Of a DNA stretch of 49,182 nt, positions 20,623-29,234 are shown piece after piece. The position numbers were made by a program, and so were the translations under genes. The stretch is from Azonexus sp. (GTDB lineage Bacteria > Pseudomonadota > Gammaproteobacteria > Burkholderiales > Rhodocyclaceae): NCBI GenBank assembly GCA_031260295.1, contig JAIRKE010000046.1:1-49182 (forward strand). Direction: 5' to 3'. Under the pieces are notes generated by a model. It searched no databases. It saw only the letters and a list, made by a program, of their open reading frames with translations, and had not been told where the DNA came from. Each line of letters starts with the position of its first letter. The stretch's first letter is position 1.

Positions 20623-20642
20623 CCCGGTACCATCCGGCACGG

Positions 20643-21962
20643 CTATTTACCTCGTGCCTTGCGGTCGAGTTGGCGCAGATGCTCCAGCTTCTCGCCGATC
20701 TTGCCCTCCAGCCCGCGCGGCGTCGGCCGGTACCAGCCCGGCTCGGCCATGTCGTCCGGCAAGTAGGTTTCGCCGGCGGCATAGGCTTCCGACTCGTCGT
20801 GGGCATAACGGTAAGCTTTGCCGTAGCCCAGTTCCTTCATCAATTTGGTCGGCGCATTGCGCAGATGCACCGGCACCGGCCGCGAACCGTCCTTGGCGAC
20901 GAAAGCGCGGGCTGCGTTGTAAGCCATGTAACCGGCATTGGACTTGGCGGCGACGGCCATATAAATGATCGCCTGCCCGAGCGCTAACTCGCCCTCGGGC
21001 GAACCAAGCCGCTCGTAGGTCTGCGCCGCCTCGTTGGCAATCTGCATGGCGCGCGGATCGGCCAGGCCGATGTCCTCCCAGGCCATGCGAATGATGCGCC
21101 GGGCCAGGTAACGCGGATCGGCCCCGCCGTCGAGCATGCGGCACAGCCAATACAACGCGGCGTCGGGATTCGAGCCGCGCACCGATTTGTGCAGCGCCGA
21201 AATCTGATCGTAAAAAGCGTCGCCACCCTTATCGAAACGGCGCAAGCTCTGCGCCACCGTGCGCTCGACGAACTCGCCGTCGAGCGCCGCCACGCCGGCT
21301 GCCTGCGCCGCGGTACGCATCTGTTCGAGCAAGTTGAGCAGGCGCCGGGCATCGCCGTCGGCGAGGCCGACCAGCCGCTCGCGGGCGTCGGCGGCGAAAC
21401 TCAAATCGCTCATCGCCTGGACGCTGGCACGGTCAAACAGCGTCCCCATCTCGCTTTCATCGAGCGGTTTCAATACATAGACCGAGGCCCGCGACAGCAG
21501 CGCGGAATTGACCTCGAACGAGGGATTTTCCGTCGTCGCCCCGATGAAAGTCAGCAGACCCGATTCGACGAAGGGCAAGAAGCCGTCCTGCTGCGCCTTG
21601 TTGAAACGATGGATTTCATCGACGAAGAGAATCGTCCGCCGCCCCTGCCCCCGCCACAACTCAGCCTGCGCCACCGCCTCGCGCACCTCCTTGATGCCCG
21701 AGAACACCGCCGACAGCGCAATGAACTCGCAGTTGAACTGCGTCGCCATCATCCGCGCCAGCGTCGTCTTACCGACGCCCGGCGGCCCCCAGAGGATCAT
21801 CGAGTGCGGCTGTCCGGACTCGAAAGCCAAGCGCAACGGCTTGCCCGGCCCGAGCAAATGCTGCTGACCGATCACCTCGTCCGGCGTCCGCGGGCGCAAG
21901 CGCTCGGCCAGCGGTACGCCGACCGGAAGAGCCTCCGGATGCTGCAAAAACAAATCGCTCAA
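20643..21962 (-). CDS. rarA: Replication-associated recombination protein RarA (MgsA)
   Basis: About 439 residues from a TTG start at 21962, which has GTGAGGA upstream; a GTG at 21998 is an alternative. The N-terminal part has EVIGQQHLLGPGKPLR, Walker A GPPGVGKTTLARMMA, Walker B with LFVDEIHRFNKAQQD and sensor 1 with FIGATTENPSFEVNSALLSR, all RarA hallmarks; the C-terminal half forms the tetramerisation domain (AARAFVAKDGSRPVPVHLRN). This clamp-loader-like AAA+ ATPase acts at stalled replication forks and interacts with SSB. Length matches E. coli RarA (447). Confidence 0.95.
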   Translation of the reverse strand: MSDLFLQHPEALPVGVPLAERLRPRTPDEVIGQQHLLGPGKPLRLAFESGQPHSMILWGPPGVGKTTLARMMATQFNCEFIALSAVFSGIKEVREAVAQAELWRGQGRRTILFVDEIHRFNKAQQDGFLPFVESGLLTFIGATTENPSFEVNSALLSRASVYVLKPLDESEMGTLFDRASVQAMSDLSFAADARERLVGLADGDARRLLNLLEQMRTAAQAAGVAALDGEFVERTVAQSLRRFDKGGDAFYDQISALHKSVRGSNPDAALYWLCRMLDGGADPRYLARRIIRMAWEDIGLADPRAMQIANEAAQTYERLGSPEGELALGQAIIYMAVAAKSNAGYMAYNAARAFVAKDGSRPVPVHLRNAPTKLMKELGYGKAYRYAHDESEAYAAGETYLPDDMAEPGWYRPTPRGLEGKIGEKLEHLRQLDRKARGK

Positions 21963-22269
21963 AATATGGTCCTCACCGGCAACACCCCTCAACCACACCA
22001 GTGTACCGCCCTATCCTTGGCCCGCAAACGCGGGCATGCCAGCAGGCGTAGGTAGCCATTGGCAACGAACAAAGGCTCTCACCCAATGGACGTAAGCCTC
22101 TTCGATCCGTATGCTGTAATGCCGAATATGTATTGCCTCCACCAACGGCACCAACCGCTTCGGCGCCCGACCCGCAGGAGAGACAGCAGTGTTCGATTGA
22201 CAGTTTGTCGTCTACTACACGTTAGGCTAAGGCAATCCCGCCGATCTGTTCTACCTAAGGAGAAAAAAG
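21963..22269. other. Intergenic stretch containing a lone attC/attI 3' core
   Basis: There is no supported gene here. The core site GTTAGGC (22221-22227) has the form GTTRRRY and lies 43 bases before the next start, as in integron cassettes. I could not find a clear partner RYYYAAC core upstream, so this left site is partial or degraded. An AAGGAG ribosome binding site for the next gene is at 22257-22262. Confidence 0.45.
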
Positions 22270-22617
22270 ATGAATATTGTTAATTTAATCGAAAAATACT
22301 GGGAAGATATGCATGTAGCAGTGACTACCCAAAACCCAGGAAAAATCTTACAAAATTTTGCACCCAATGCGACCTACAAATTCCGTCCTGCCGCCGGGAT
22401 GATGGATGTGGTGCTTGAAGAAATGGCGACAAGTTGTTTGGGATACAAAGATACTCTGGTTGGTAAATATAATATCGAGAGAATAGACGAGCTGGCAGAC
22501 GGGTCTTGGATTTCTGTAATAACGGCTGATGTGGGTAAACCGTTCTTCACTACATCATTCTTCAAATTCAAGAATGATAAGATTGTCGAACTAATCGAAT
22601 ATTATGGGGACTTTTAA
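22270..22617 (+). CDS. NTF2-like / SnoaL-like fold protein, probable integron cassette gene
   Basis: 115 residues, ATG behind AAGGAG. The sequence looks like an NTF2-fold pocket protein: an N-terminal helix pair (LIEKYWEDMHVAVTTQN), FAPNATYKFRP, a middle helix with EEMATSCLGYKDT, and C-terminal strands (WISVITADVGKPFFTTSFFK) ending IVELIEYYGDF. Catalytic residues cannot be assigned. GC content is clearly lower than in the flanking core genes. The gene sits between a GTTAGGC core (22221) and a full attC site (22667-22787), the layout of a mobile gene cassette; single-domain SnoaL-like proteins are frequent cassette cargo. Confidence 0.8.
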   Translation: MNIVNLIEKYWEDMHVAVTTQNPGKILQNFAPNATYKFRPAAGMMDVVLEEMATSCLGYKDTLVGKYNIERIDELADGSWISVITADVGKPFFTTSFFKFKNDKIVELIEYYGDF

Positions 22618-22666
22618 ACAACCAAGGTAAATTCGTGGAAGCTTGTCGGACTGTTGCAAGCGTTTG

Positions 22667-22787
22667 GCCTAACATTGCGCTCAAGCAACATTTCTCAGAG
22701 TTGCGCTTTCCAAAAATGATGGCTAGCCAATCATTCCACCGGGCCCGTGCGAAAAGCCGCGCAAATCGGTGAATTCAGACGTTAGGC
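22667..22787 (+). other. Integron attC recombination site
   Basis: The outer cores are GCCTAAC (22667-22673, RYYYAAC form) and GTTAGGC (22781-22787, GTTRRRY form), perfect reverse complements, 121 bases end to end, within the known attC size range. Next to them are CTCAAGC and TGAATTCAGAC, typical of inner L-box surroundings, although the L pairing is imperfect. It lies between two small ORFs and the next gene starts nine bases after the right core. Confidence 0.75.
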
Positions 22788-22795
22788 AACCGAGC

Positions 22796-23263
22796 ATGAG
22801 CAACATCACATCTGCCAAAATCGACGATGCTGAGGCAATTCTCAGTTTGCAGAAGCATGCTTATGAGTCCGAGGCAAAGCTGTACAACGATTGGGCCATT
22901 CCTCCGCTTACACAGCCTCTCGATTCACTCAAAGCCGAAATTTTGGCTGGCGGCGTATTGAAGTACAGCCAAGGCGGGGCCATTATTGGATCGGTCCGCG
23001 CTTCGCTCCAGGATGGTAAGTGCGAGATTGGCCGTCTCATTGTCGCACCGGAGTTTCAGGGGCAAGGAATAGGTAGCGCTTTGCTTACCGCCATAGAAGC
23101 CAAGTTCCTCTATGCGCATGGCTTTGAGCTTTTCACCGGCTCCAGGAGTGAGGGTAATATTCGTTTATATCGGCGGCACGGTTACGAAATCGTTACCACC
23201 AAGACACTTTCCCCTGCGGTCACATTGGTATTCATGTCCAAGCCGCAGAAGGCACTTGCCTAA
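22796..23263 (+). CDS. GNAT-family N-acetyltransferase, probable integron cassette gene
   Basis: 155 residues from ATG 22796. A longer reading from 22769 would run into the attC site, so it is rejected. The GNAT fold is clear: N-terminal SNITSAKIDDAEAILSLQKH, strands with GGAIIGSVRASLQDGKCEIG, the acetyl-CoA loop VAPEFQGQGIGSALLTAIE (Q/RxxGxG/A), and a C-terminal FTGSRSEGNIRLYRRHGYEI with the usual Tyr. The substrate is unknown; cassette GNATs may modify antibiotics, peptides or polyamines. Its stop lies within a GCCTAAC core (23258-23264), as expected for a cassette gene, but the rest of that attC is missing. Confidence 0.85.
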   Translation: MSNITSAKIDDAEAILSLQKHAYESEAKLYNDWAIPPLTQPLDSLKAEILAGGVLKYSQGGAIIGSVRASLQDGKCEIGRLIVAPEFQGQGIGSALLTAIEAKFLYAHGFELFTGSRSEGNIRLYRRHGYEIVTTKTLSPAVTLVFMSKPQKALA

Positions 23264-23264
23264 C
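23258..23264 (+). other. Truncated attC site (left core only)
   Basis: GCCTAAC overlaps the GNAT stop codon. No GTTRRRY partner is found in the following 150 bases, and the next gene starts at 23295. The cassette array appears to have been cut here. Confidence 0.5.
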
Positions 23265-23294
23265 AGTTTAAATGCGCCAACCGAAGGATTAATA

Positions 23295-24869
23295 ATGAGC
23301 AAGAAATTTTTAAAACCGCTCAAATACACCATGATAACCGTTTTGGTGTTATTTGTTCTGCTGACTGCGGGCGTTGCCTTGCGCCTGTTTTATATTCCTC
23401 AATTGAAGCCGTGGCACACTTTCGCGCCCGTTGAATTGACAGCTGCGGAAATGAAGAATGCCACCTGGGAAGAATACATCGACCGTGAAAATAAAATATT
23501 CGATGATGTTTACCATGAAGTTGTTTTGAAGACGCCTGAAGATGATAGAGCTTCGCTCAATCGATATTTTTCAGGCAGCCGGATCTATCCGCCAAGCCTT
23601 AAAGAGGATTGGAACCGGTCGCGTCTCCTGATTCCAGAAAACCCGAAAGGGTCTGTTGTTTTACTGCATGGACTGACAGACTGCCCCTATAGCGTGCGGC
23701 ATATCGCACAGTTGTATTACCAGAAAGGCTTTGCCACGCTGATGCTTAGGATGCCGGGACATGGAACGGTGCCCGGAGGGCTGACGAAAGTTACCTGGCA
23801 AGACTGGGTGGCTGCCACACGCTTGGCGGTGAGAGAGGCAAGGAAGCTGAGTCCGGAAGGAACGCCTCTGCATATCGTGGGATTTTCACAAGGTGGCGCA
23901 CTGACCGTCAAATATGCGCTGGATGCGCTCGAGGATGACAGCTTGATCCGCCCTGATAGATTGGTTTTGCTTTCTCCGATGATCGGGATCACACGGCTTT
24001 CCAAGGTAGCAGAAATAATGGCTATCCCTTCATTCCTTCCGGGGTTTGAAAAAGCCGCGTGGCTTGGCATCGTACCGGAGTTCAATCCGTTCAAGTTCAA
24101 CTCGTTTCCCGTTAACGCCGTTAAGCAGGCACGCCTGCTGATCACCGACATGAGGCAACAGATCGCCAGGCTTTATGAAAATGGCCAAATAAAGGAATTT
24201 CCCCCCGTCGTTACTTTTCAATCGATCGTTGATTACACCGTCAGTACGCCGGCGCTCGTCAATGACCTTTATAGCTATCTGCCGGATAATGGAAGCGAAT
24301 TGGTCATATTCGACATCAATCGCGATACGGCGTTCATGCCGCTGGTGCGCCCGTTTTTTATTGACATGATAGCGAAAACATTACCGGATTTACCTCAACG
24401 CTACAAAATGACCGTCATCGGAAATTCCGCAGCCGGAAATTTCAGTACCGTGGAGTGGAGTGCTTTACCGGGTGACGAGGATTTTACCGTAAGAGAATTG
24501 GGGCTGATCTACCCACCGAATGTTTTCTCCCTTTCTCACGTTTCGCTGCCCTTCCCCGATGATGATCCGCTATACGGCTCCTCGCCAGATCCTAAAACAA
24601 AAGATGCATTTGGCTTGAACCTGGGCCTTGCTTCCAATACCAAAGGAGAGCGTGGAATTTTAGATATCAACACAAATATGCTTTTCAGAATCTCGTCAAA
24701 CCCTCTGTTCCCTTATTTGACACAACGCATGGCTGATGTCATCAGCGGCCCCCCCGTACCTCGGGCAAGCCCCGGTAAACACTATAATATAAATACAAAA
24801 GCCAAAATCACCGAAGAGGAATATGATGAAATGGTGAAAGAACTGGATTATAACGAGGGGCAGTTTTAG
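23295..24869 (+). CDS. Membrane-anchored alpha/beta hydrolase
   Basis: 524 residues; ATG 23295 follows GAAGGA. One N-terminal signal-anchor (TMITVLVLFVLLTAGVALRL, about 12-32) suggests an inner-membrane protein with a periplasmic body. The hydrolase core starts near residue 120: oxyanion region VVLLHGLTDCPYSVR, nucleophile elbow GFSQGG (Ser in the middle), and later strands with LVLLSPMIG. The catalytic His is probably in the ANVFSLSH-like region (PPNVFSLSHVSLP), and the acid in FDINRDTAFMP; these two are guesses. GC content is lower than in the flanking core genes and it follows the broken cassette end, so it is probably acquired. Confidence 0.8.
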   Translation: MSKKFLKPLKYTMITVLVLFVLLTAGVALRLFYIPQLKPWHTFAPVELTAAEMKNATWEEYIDRENKIFDDVYHEVVLKTPEDDRASLNRYFSGSRIYPPSLKEDWNRSRLLIPENPKGSVVLLHGLTDCPYSVRHIAQLYYQKGFATLMLRMPGHGTVPGGLTKVTWQDWVAATRLAVREARKLSPEGTPLHIVGFSQGGALTVKYALDALEDDSLIRPDRLVLLSPMIGITRLSKVAEIMAIPSFLPGFEKAAWLGIVPEFNPFKFNSFPVNAVKQARLLITDMRQQIARLYENGQIKEFPPVVTFQSIVDYTVSTPALVNDLYSYLPDNGSELVIFDINRDTAFMPLVRPFFIDMIAKTLPDLPQRYKMTVIGNSAAGNFSTVEWSALPGDEDFTVRELGLIYPPNVFSLSHVSLPFPDDDPLYGSSPDPKTKDAFGLNLGLASNTKGERGILDINTNMLFRISSNPLFPYLTQRMADVISGPPVPRASPGKHYNINTKAKITEEEYDEMVKELDYNEGQF

Positions 24870-25012
24870 CAATATTCAGTCCGTCCCGAACAATTCCATT
24901 TTCAGAGTGCCACGGGCTGCTGAAAGCGTAGTTGCTTAACGGGCAGGCCGATCTTCTTGCAGTAGCGCCAGGGCTGAGGCAGCCTGCCCTGGCCCTGCCG
25001 GGGTTGCCGGCC

Positions 25013-25633
25013 TCAGGAATCCCGATTGCCGATGCTGAGCGCAAAGACTTCCGGGTCGTCGCCATGTTCCAGCAGCAGACAGCGCACACGCGCTTGCCAG
25101 AGTTCGCCAAAGCGGCGGCGCACGGTGGCATCGGCTGCGCCGGACAGGCACTGCTGCAGTAGTTGCAACATCACCGGGTCCGCTGGGATAACGCTGGTAT
25201 TGCAAGCAATATCCACCCACCGCCCACTATCCAGACGGGTAAAGCGCAGCTCGCGCGGCACGGCGGCGGCAAATTGCAATAAACCCTGACGCTGGAAGCG
25301 GCCGCCGAGCCCTTTGAAACCCCCCTCGCCGGCGGCGCCAGTGAGCAGCGAAACGATGTTGGCGACGACGCCGGTAACGCCCTCGTCGTGGCGCCCCCGC
25401 AGTTCGACCCAGATGTCGCCACGGCACGGCAGTTCAGCTTCGTACAACGCGGCCAAGGCCAGCCGGCTCATGTTCCAGGCGGCGGCGACGGTGGGGCAGG
25501 AATGGCCGGCCAGTTTGACGGCATCGAGATAGCGGTATTCCAGGACGCCCCCTTCGCTGGCACCGAGGAATTCAGCTAGGGGGTCGTACAGGGTGATGAC
25601 GGGGAGTTGATCGAAGAAGGCCGGATAATTCAT
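25013..25633 (-). CDS. FmdE-like family protein
   Basis: 206 residues, start MNYPAFFDQLPVITLYDPLA; the start overlaps the stop of the DUF3079 gene (ATGA). It has KLAGHSCPTVAAAWNMSRLA, HDEGVTGVVANIVSLLTGA and GFKGLGGRF, which fit the proteobacterial branch of the FmdE family (named after formylmethanofuran dehydrogenase subunit E). His and Cys of GHSCP could bind metal. The role in bacteria is not known and no molybdenum formylmethanofuran enzyme is nearby. After the TGA the same frame stays open for another 36 codons (see findings). Confidence 0.7.
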   Translation of the reverse strand: MNYPAFFDQLPVITLYDPLAEFLGASEGGVLEYRYLDAVKLAGHSCPTVAAAWNMSRLALAALYEAELPCRGDIWVELRGRHDEGVTGVVANIVSLLTGAAGEGGFKGLGGRFQRQGLLQFAAAVPRELRFTRLDSGRWVDIACNTSVIPADPVMLQLLQQCLSGAADATVRRRFGELWQARVRCLLLEHGDDPEVFALSIGNRDS

Positions 25634-25863
25634 CGCACGGAGGGATTGGCGGGGGTCTGGTCGCTGGCCGGGTCGTCCTTGGCATCGTCGACGACGATGC
25701 CCCAGTCGCCCCATTCGTACCAGTCCTCGCCGAGCATCTCGGCCGGATGCTGGGTGCGGCCGGAACCGTTGCCGCATTGCAGCGCGTCGGCCGCACAATA
25801 TTTGTCGCAGCCCCAGCAGGTCCGCTCGGGATGCTTGGGGTTCAACGGAAATTTCTTGGTCAT
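25630..25863 (-). CDS. DUF3079 family protein
   Basis: 77 residues, start ATG 25863. The sequence MTKKFPLNPKHPERTCWGCD, then KYCAADALQCGNGSGRTQHP and EMLGEDWYEWG, is a clear DUF3079 pattern. Four Cys residues (CWGCDKYC and C) suggest a small metal-binding site. The function is unknown. It overlaps by four bases the FmdE-like gene downstream, suggesting shared expression. Confidence 0.85.
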   Translation of the reverse strand: MTKKFPLNPKHPERTCWGCDKYCAADALQCGNGSGRTQHPAEMLGEDWYEWGDWGIVVDDAKDDPASDQTPANPSVR

Positions 25864-26080
25864 TTCCGGCGATTTGAACGACTAGGGCTTGCTGCTCATG
25901 ACTCTTGGGTGCCATCGACGCAACACGGTAACGGTCGACTAGATTACCGGATTCGCGGTTCAGTCATTTTGATTTCCCTCACGGGAAACCCCGTAGCCAC
26001 GGCCGGAACTACAAAGGCATGCCGCTGAAAATCTGAAATCGCGGTAGATTATGGTTTCCGACCGACTGGAATCCACCGCC

Positions 26081-26542
26081 ATGGAAGACCTGCATCTGTT
26101 TCTCGCCCACGCCATCACTCTCGAAGGCGACTCCGCCCGCCGTTACGAGGAACTCTCGGCGGCCATGGAAACCCAGGGCAACCCGGAGGTGGTCCGTTTC
26201 TTCGAGCGCATGGCCCACTACTCCCGGCTGCACCTACAGGACGCCATTGAGCGTGGTGGCTTTCACCGCCCGCCACAGCTGCGCCCGGAGGAATACCGCT
26301 GGCCGGACGGCTGTAGCCCGGAAGCGGCCGGCCGGGAAGGGGTGGACGGCTTTCTCGATGTGGCCAGGGCGCTAGCCTTGGCTCTGGACGGCGAACGGCG
26401 TAGCCACGCTTTCTACGCCAATATCGCCGCGATGACGACGAACCCGCGTGTGCGCACGCTGGCCAGCGAGTTCGCTAGCGAGGAAGCCGACCACGTGGCG
26501 CAACTGGAGGCGGAGTTGGCCCGCCTCCCGGTCGACAAGTGA
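26081..26542 (+). CDS. Ferritin-like / rubrerythrin-family protein
   Basis: 153 residues from ATG 26081, which gives MEDLHLFLAHAITLEGDSAR, the usual family start; an ATG at 26051 adds 10 residues without a better ribosome site. Four helices carry the di-iron ligand pattern: Glu in ITLEGDSARRYEEL, Glu and His in FFERMAHYSRLH, Glu in DGERRSHAFY, and EEADHVAQLE. Such proteins bind two irons and act in peroxide reduction or oxygen protection. No rubredoxin-type Cys domain is present. It converges with fixX with no gap (stops at 26542 and 26543), which suits an oxygen-sensitive electron pathway but is only context. Confidence 0.8.
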   Translation: MEDLHLFLAHAITLEGDSARRYEELSAAMETQGNPEVVRFFERMAHYSRLHLQDAIERGGFHRPPQLRPEEYRWPDGCSPEAAGREGVDGFLDVARALALALDGERRSHAFYANIAAMTTNPRVRTLASEFASEEADHVAQLEAELARLPVDK

Positions 26543-26827
26543 TCAGCCGAACTTGAACAGGATGCCGAAACCGGCGCGCGGGTAGTTCCAGTCCACGTTC
26601 GCGAACTTGTCGCAGATCACGCGGCAGGTGCCGCATTCCAGGCAACCGTCGGTAATCAGGCCGATCTTGCCGTCCTCGAAGGACCAGCAGCCGGCCGGGC
26701 AGCACACCGTGCAGGCATGCGTATCGCACTGCTCGTTGCACAACTCGGGATTGCGGATGCGGATGTGCGGCCGGTCGGCGTCGACCCGGTAGCGGTTCTG
26801 ATAGAGCTTTTCTTCAACTTTGATCAT
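26543..26827 (-). CDS. fixX: Ferredoxin-like protein FixX
   Basis: 94 residues, start ATG 26827 after AGGACAAG. FixX family: CNEQCDTHACTVCCPAGC and CLECGTCRVICDKF supply the iron-sulfur cluster ligands. Known role: with FixC it passes electrons from the FixAB flavoprotein toward quinone and ferredoxin in bifurcating systems. Last gene of fixABCX; the start lies 10 bases past the fixC stop. Confidence 0.95.
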   Translation of the reverse strand: MIKVEEKLYQNRYRVDADRPHIRIRNPELCNEQCDTHACTVCCPAGCWSFEDGKIGLITDGCLECGTCRVICDKFANVDWNYPRAGFGILFKFG

Positions 26828-26837
26828 CGTTCTTGTC

Positions 26838-28148
26838 CTAACGGGTGGCGCGCCAGACGCGGAATGCATCGCCAAGCAGGCCAAGCAGCGATCGCCGTTG
26901 GCGGAAGGAGGCGATGATTTCCTTTTCCTTGGCCTCTTTGTCGCGGCCATCGACCGAGAAGAAATTGAATGCCGCTTGGTTGAGCAGTCCCGGATAGTCG
27001 GCCACGAACTGCCGCTGGCGATCGAGCATGCCGGGAATCTTGCGGTATTTCTTCAGGTCCTTCATGACGAAGCTCTCGTCCAAGCGGGCCTGGTAGCGGG
27101 CCAGGTTGGACGCGCTGGCCGGCTGGCCGGCGGCGAACAGTTCGAGCAGCGTCTCGGCGGCCAGACGACCGGTGGTCATGGCCAGATTGGAGCCTTCACG
27201 GTGCACCGCGTTGAGGAAGCCGGCGGAATCACCGACCAGCATCCAGCCTTCGCCGTATAGTTTGGGCAGCGCGTCGTAACCACCCTCGGGCAGCAAGTGA
27301 GCGGCGTATTCGCGCGTTTCACCGCCGGCGATCAGCGGCGCCACCGACGGATGCCGCTTGAGTTTCTCCAGTAGCTCGACCGGCGTGGTCTGCTGCTGTT
27401 TCATGTCGGACAGCATGCAGCCGATGCCGACCGAGATCGAATCCTTGTTGGTGTAGAGAAAGCCGGTGCCGACCATGCCTTCGGAAATGCTGCCGAACAT
27501 TTCGATGACCGCGCCTTCCTGGCCAGTCAGGTTGAAGCGGGCGTCGATGGTCTCCTTGGGCATGAAGATGATTTCCTTGACCCCCAGCGCCACCGCCGCC
27601 GGTTTGATGTCCTCGCGCAGGCCGGCGCGGCTGGCCACCAGCGAGTTGACACCGTCGGCCAGGATCACCGCGTCGGCGTAGATGCGGCCGTTCTCGCGGT
27701 CGACATTGACGCCGATTACGCGGCCGCTCTCGTCCTTCAGCAGCTCGGTGACGGTCATTTCGCACAGCACCAGGGCGCCGGCCTGCTGCACCTGGTCCGA
27801 GAACCACTTGTCGAAGCGGGCGCGAATGATGGTGTAGCGGTTGCCCGGCTGCTGGTTGTACTGGTCGGAACGGAAATGGGTACCGAGGTGCGACTGCTCC
27901 TCCATCAGCCACATCCGTTGCTCGACCACGTGCCGTTCGAGCGGCGCCGAGTCGCGGAAATCGGGAATGATCTTTTCCAGCGCATCGGCATAGAGAATGG
28001 CGCCCTGCACATTCTTGGAGCCGGGGTATTCGCCCCGTTCCAGTTGCAGGACCTTCTTGCCGGCCTTGGCCAGCGTGTAGGCGGCGGCGTTGCCGGCCGG
28101 ACCGGCGCCGACGACGATGACGTCGAATTTTTCAGTTGGCTGGTTCAT
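26838..28148 (-). CDS. fixC: Flavoprotein-quinone oxidoreductase FixC
   Basis: 436 residues, matching FixC (about 430). The N-terminus FDVIVVGAGPAGNAAAYTLA binds FAD; residues around 85-110 (HLGTHFRSDQYNQQPGNRYT) and VGDSAGFLNAVHREGSN carry conserved FAD contacts. Homologous to the ETF-ubiquinone oxidoreductase family, it sits on the membrane and passes one electron to quinone. It is spaced 9 bases from fixB. Confidence 0.95.
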   Translation of the reverse strand: MNQPTEKFDVIVVGAGPAGNAAAYTLAKAGKKVLQLERGEYPGSKNVQGAILYADALEKIIPDFRDSAPLERHVVEQRMWLMEEQSHLGTHFRSDQYNQQPGNRYTIIRARFDKWFSDQVQQAGALVLCEMTVTELLKDESGRVIGVNVDRENGRIYADAVILADGVNSLVASRAGLREDIKPAAVALGVKEIIFMPKETIDARFNLTGQEGAVIEMFGSISEGMVGTGFLYTNKDSISVGIGCMLSDMKQQQTTPVELLEKLKRHPSVAPLIAGGETREYAAHLLPEGGYDALPKLYGEGWMLVGDSAGFLNAVHREGSNLAMTTGRLAAETLLELFAAGQPASASNLARYQARLDESFVMKDLKKYRKIPGMLDRQRQFVADYPGLLNQAAFNFFSVDGRDKEAKEKEIIASFRQRRSLLGLLGDAFRVWRATR

Positions 28149-28157
28149 GTTTTGTTC

Positions 28158-29234
28158 TCACGGCTTGCCGAGGTAGGCAGCGAAGGTTTTGCGCAGCGCC
28201 GGCAGCACCTGCACGCAATCGCCGACGATGGCGTAGTGGGCGAAATCGAAGATCGGCGCGCTCGGATCGTTGTTGATGGCGATGATGCAATCGGAAGCTT
28301 CCATGCCTACCCGGTGCTGGATGGCGCCGGAAATGCCGGCGGCGATGTAGAGCGCCGGGCGCACCGTCTTGCCGGTCTGGCCGACCTGACGGTCGGCAGC
28401 GATCCAGCCGGCGTGAATCGCCGCCCGCGAGGCGCCGACTTCGGCGCCCAAGGTCTTGGCCAGATCCCAGACCAACTTGAAATTCTCCGCCTTGCCCAGG
28501 CCCTTGCCGCCGGAAACGATCATTTCGGCATAGGGCAGTTGCGGCTTGCCGGACTGATCGTCGGGCACGAAATCGAGAATCTTGGTGATCACGTCGGTCT
28601 CAACCAGGTGCGGATCGACGTCGACGATCAGGCCGCTACGCTCCGGCTGCGCCTCCGGCATCGGCATCACGCGATGGCGGACGGTGGCCATCTGCGGCCG
28701 GTAGTTCAGCGTCACGATGGTGCATAACAGGCTGCCGCCGAAAGTCGGCCGCGTCGACAACAGGCAGCGGTCCTCCGGGTCGATCGCCAGTTCGGTACAG
28801 TCGGCGGTCAAACCAGTCTTCAGCGTGGTCGCCACCGAGCCGGCCAGGTCGCGGCCGAGCGTAGTGGCGCCGAGCAGCATGATTTCCGGCTTGAACTGGT
28901 TGACCAGGTCGGTCAGTGCCTGGGTGTAGGGCACGTTGCGGTAGTCGGCCAGTACCGGGCTGGCGACGCGGTAGCAACGATCAGCCCCATAGGCGAAGGC
29001 AGCCTCGCACTGCGCCTGCAATTCCGGACCGGGCGCCCCCATGACGACGCCGCACAGTTCGACACCAAGCTGGTCGGCGAGCAACCGCCCCTGCCCCATC
29101 AATTCCCAGGACACCGGGTGAACATGGCCGCGCTCGCTCTCGACCAGCACCCAGACGCCCTTGTAGTTGAGCAGATCACCTTCCAGTTTGACCTTGCGTT
29201 TCTTGATCGGCTTGTCGGTCTTGGCATTACTCAT
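28158..29234 (-). CDS. fixB: Electron transfer flavoprotein alpha subunit FixB
   Basis: 358 residues. A short N-terminal extension rich in Lys ([12 protein letters not shown]) precedes the ETF alpha domain starting [20 protein letters not shown]. The C-terminal FAD-binding domain has [20 protein letters not shown] and [17 protein letters not shown], typical of EtfA/FixB. It forms a heterodimer with FixA. Its start overlaps the fixA stop by 8 bases. Confidence 0.95.
   Translation of the reverse strand: MSNAKTDKPIKKRKVKLEGDLLNYKGVWVLVESERGHVHPVSWELMGQGRLLADQLGVELCGVVMGAPGPELQAQCEAAFAYGADRCYRVASPVLADYRNVPYTQALTDLVNQFKPEIMLLGATTLGRDLAGSVATTLKTGLTADCTELAIDPEDRCLLSTRPTFGGSLLCTIVTLNYRPQMATVRHRVMPMPEAQPERSGLIVDVDPHLVETDVITKILDFVPDDQSGKPQLPYAEMIVSGGKGLGKAENFKLVWDLAKTLGAEVGASRAAIHAGWIAADRQVGQTGKTVRPALYIAAGISGAIQHRVGMEASDCIIAINNDPSAPIFDFAHYAIVGDCVQVLPALRKTFAAYLGKP

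Noticed and set aside
24940..25015. Selenocysteine at the FmdE-like TGA
   Set aside because: mnmH shows selenium use is possible, and a short GCCGG/CCGGC hairpin follows the TGA, but the loop lacks the features of a bacterial SECIS and the family needs no Sec here.
25960..26050. Possible riboswitch before the ferritin-like gene
   Set aside because: GGGAAACC-type and ACAAAGGC-type words recall cyclic-di-GMP riboswitches, but the conserved core (GACGCAAAGCC and its partner stem) is not present.
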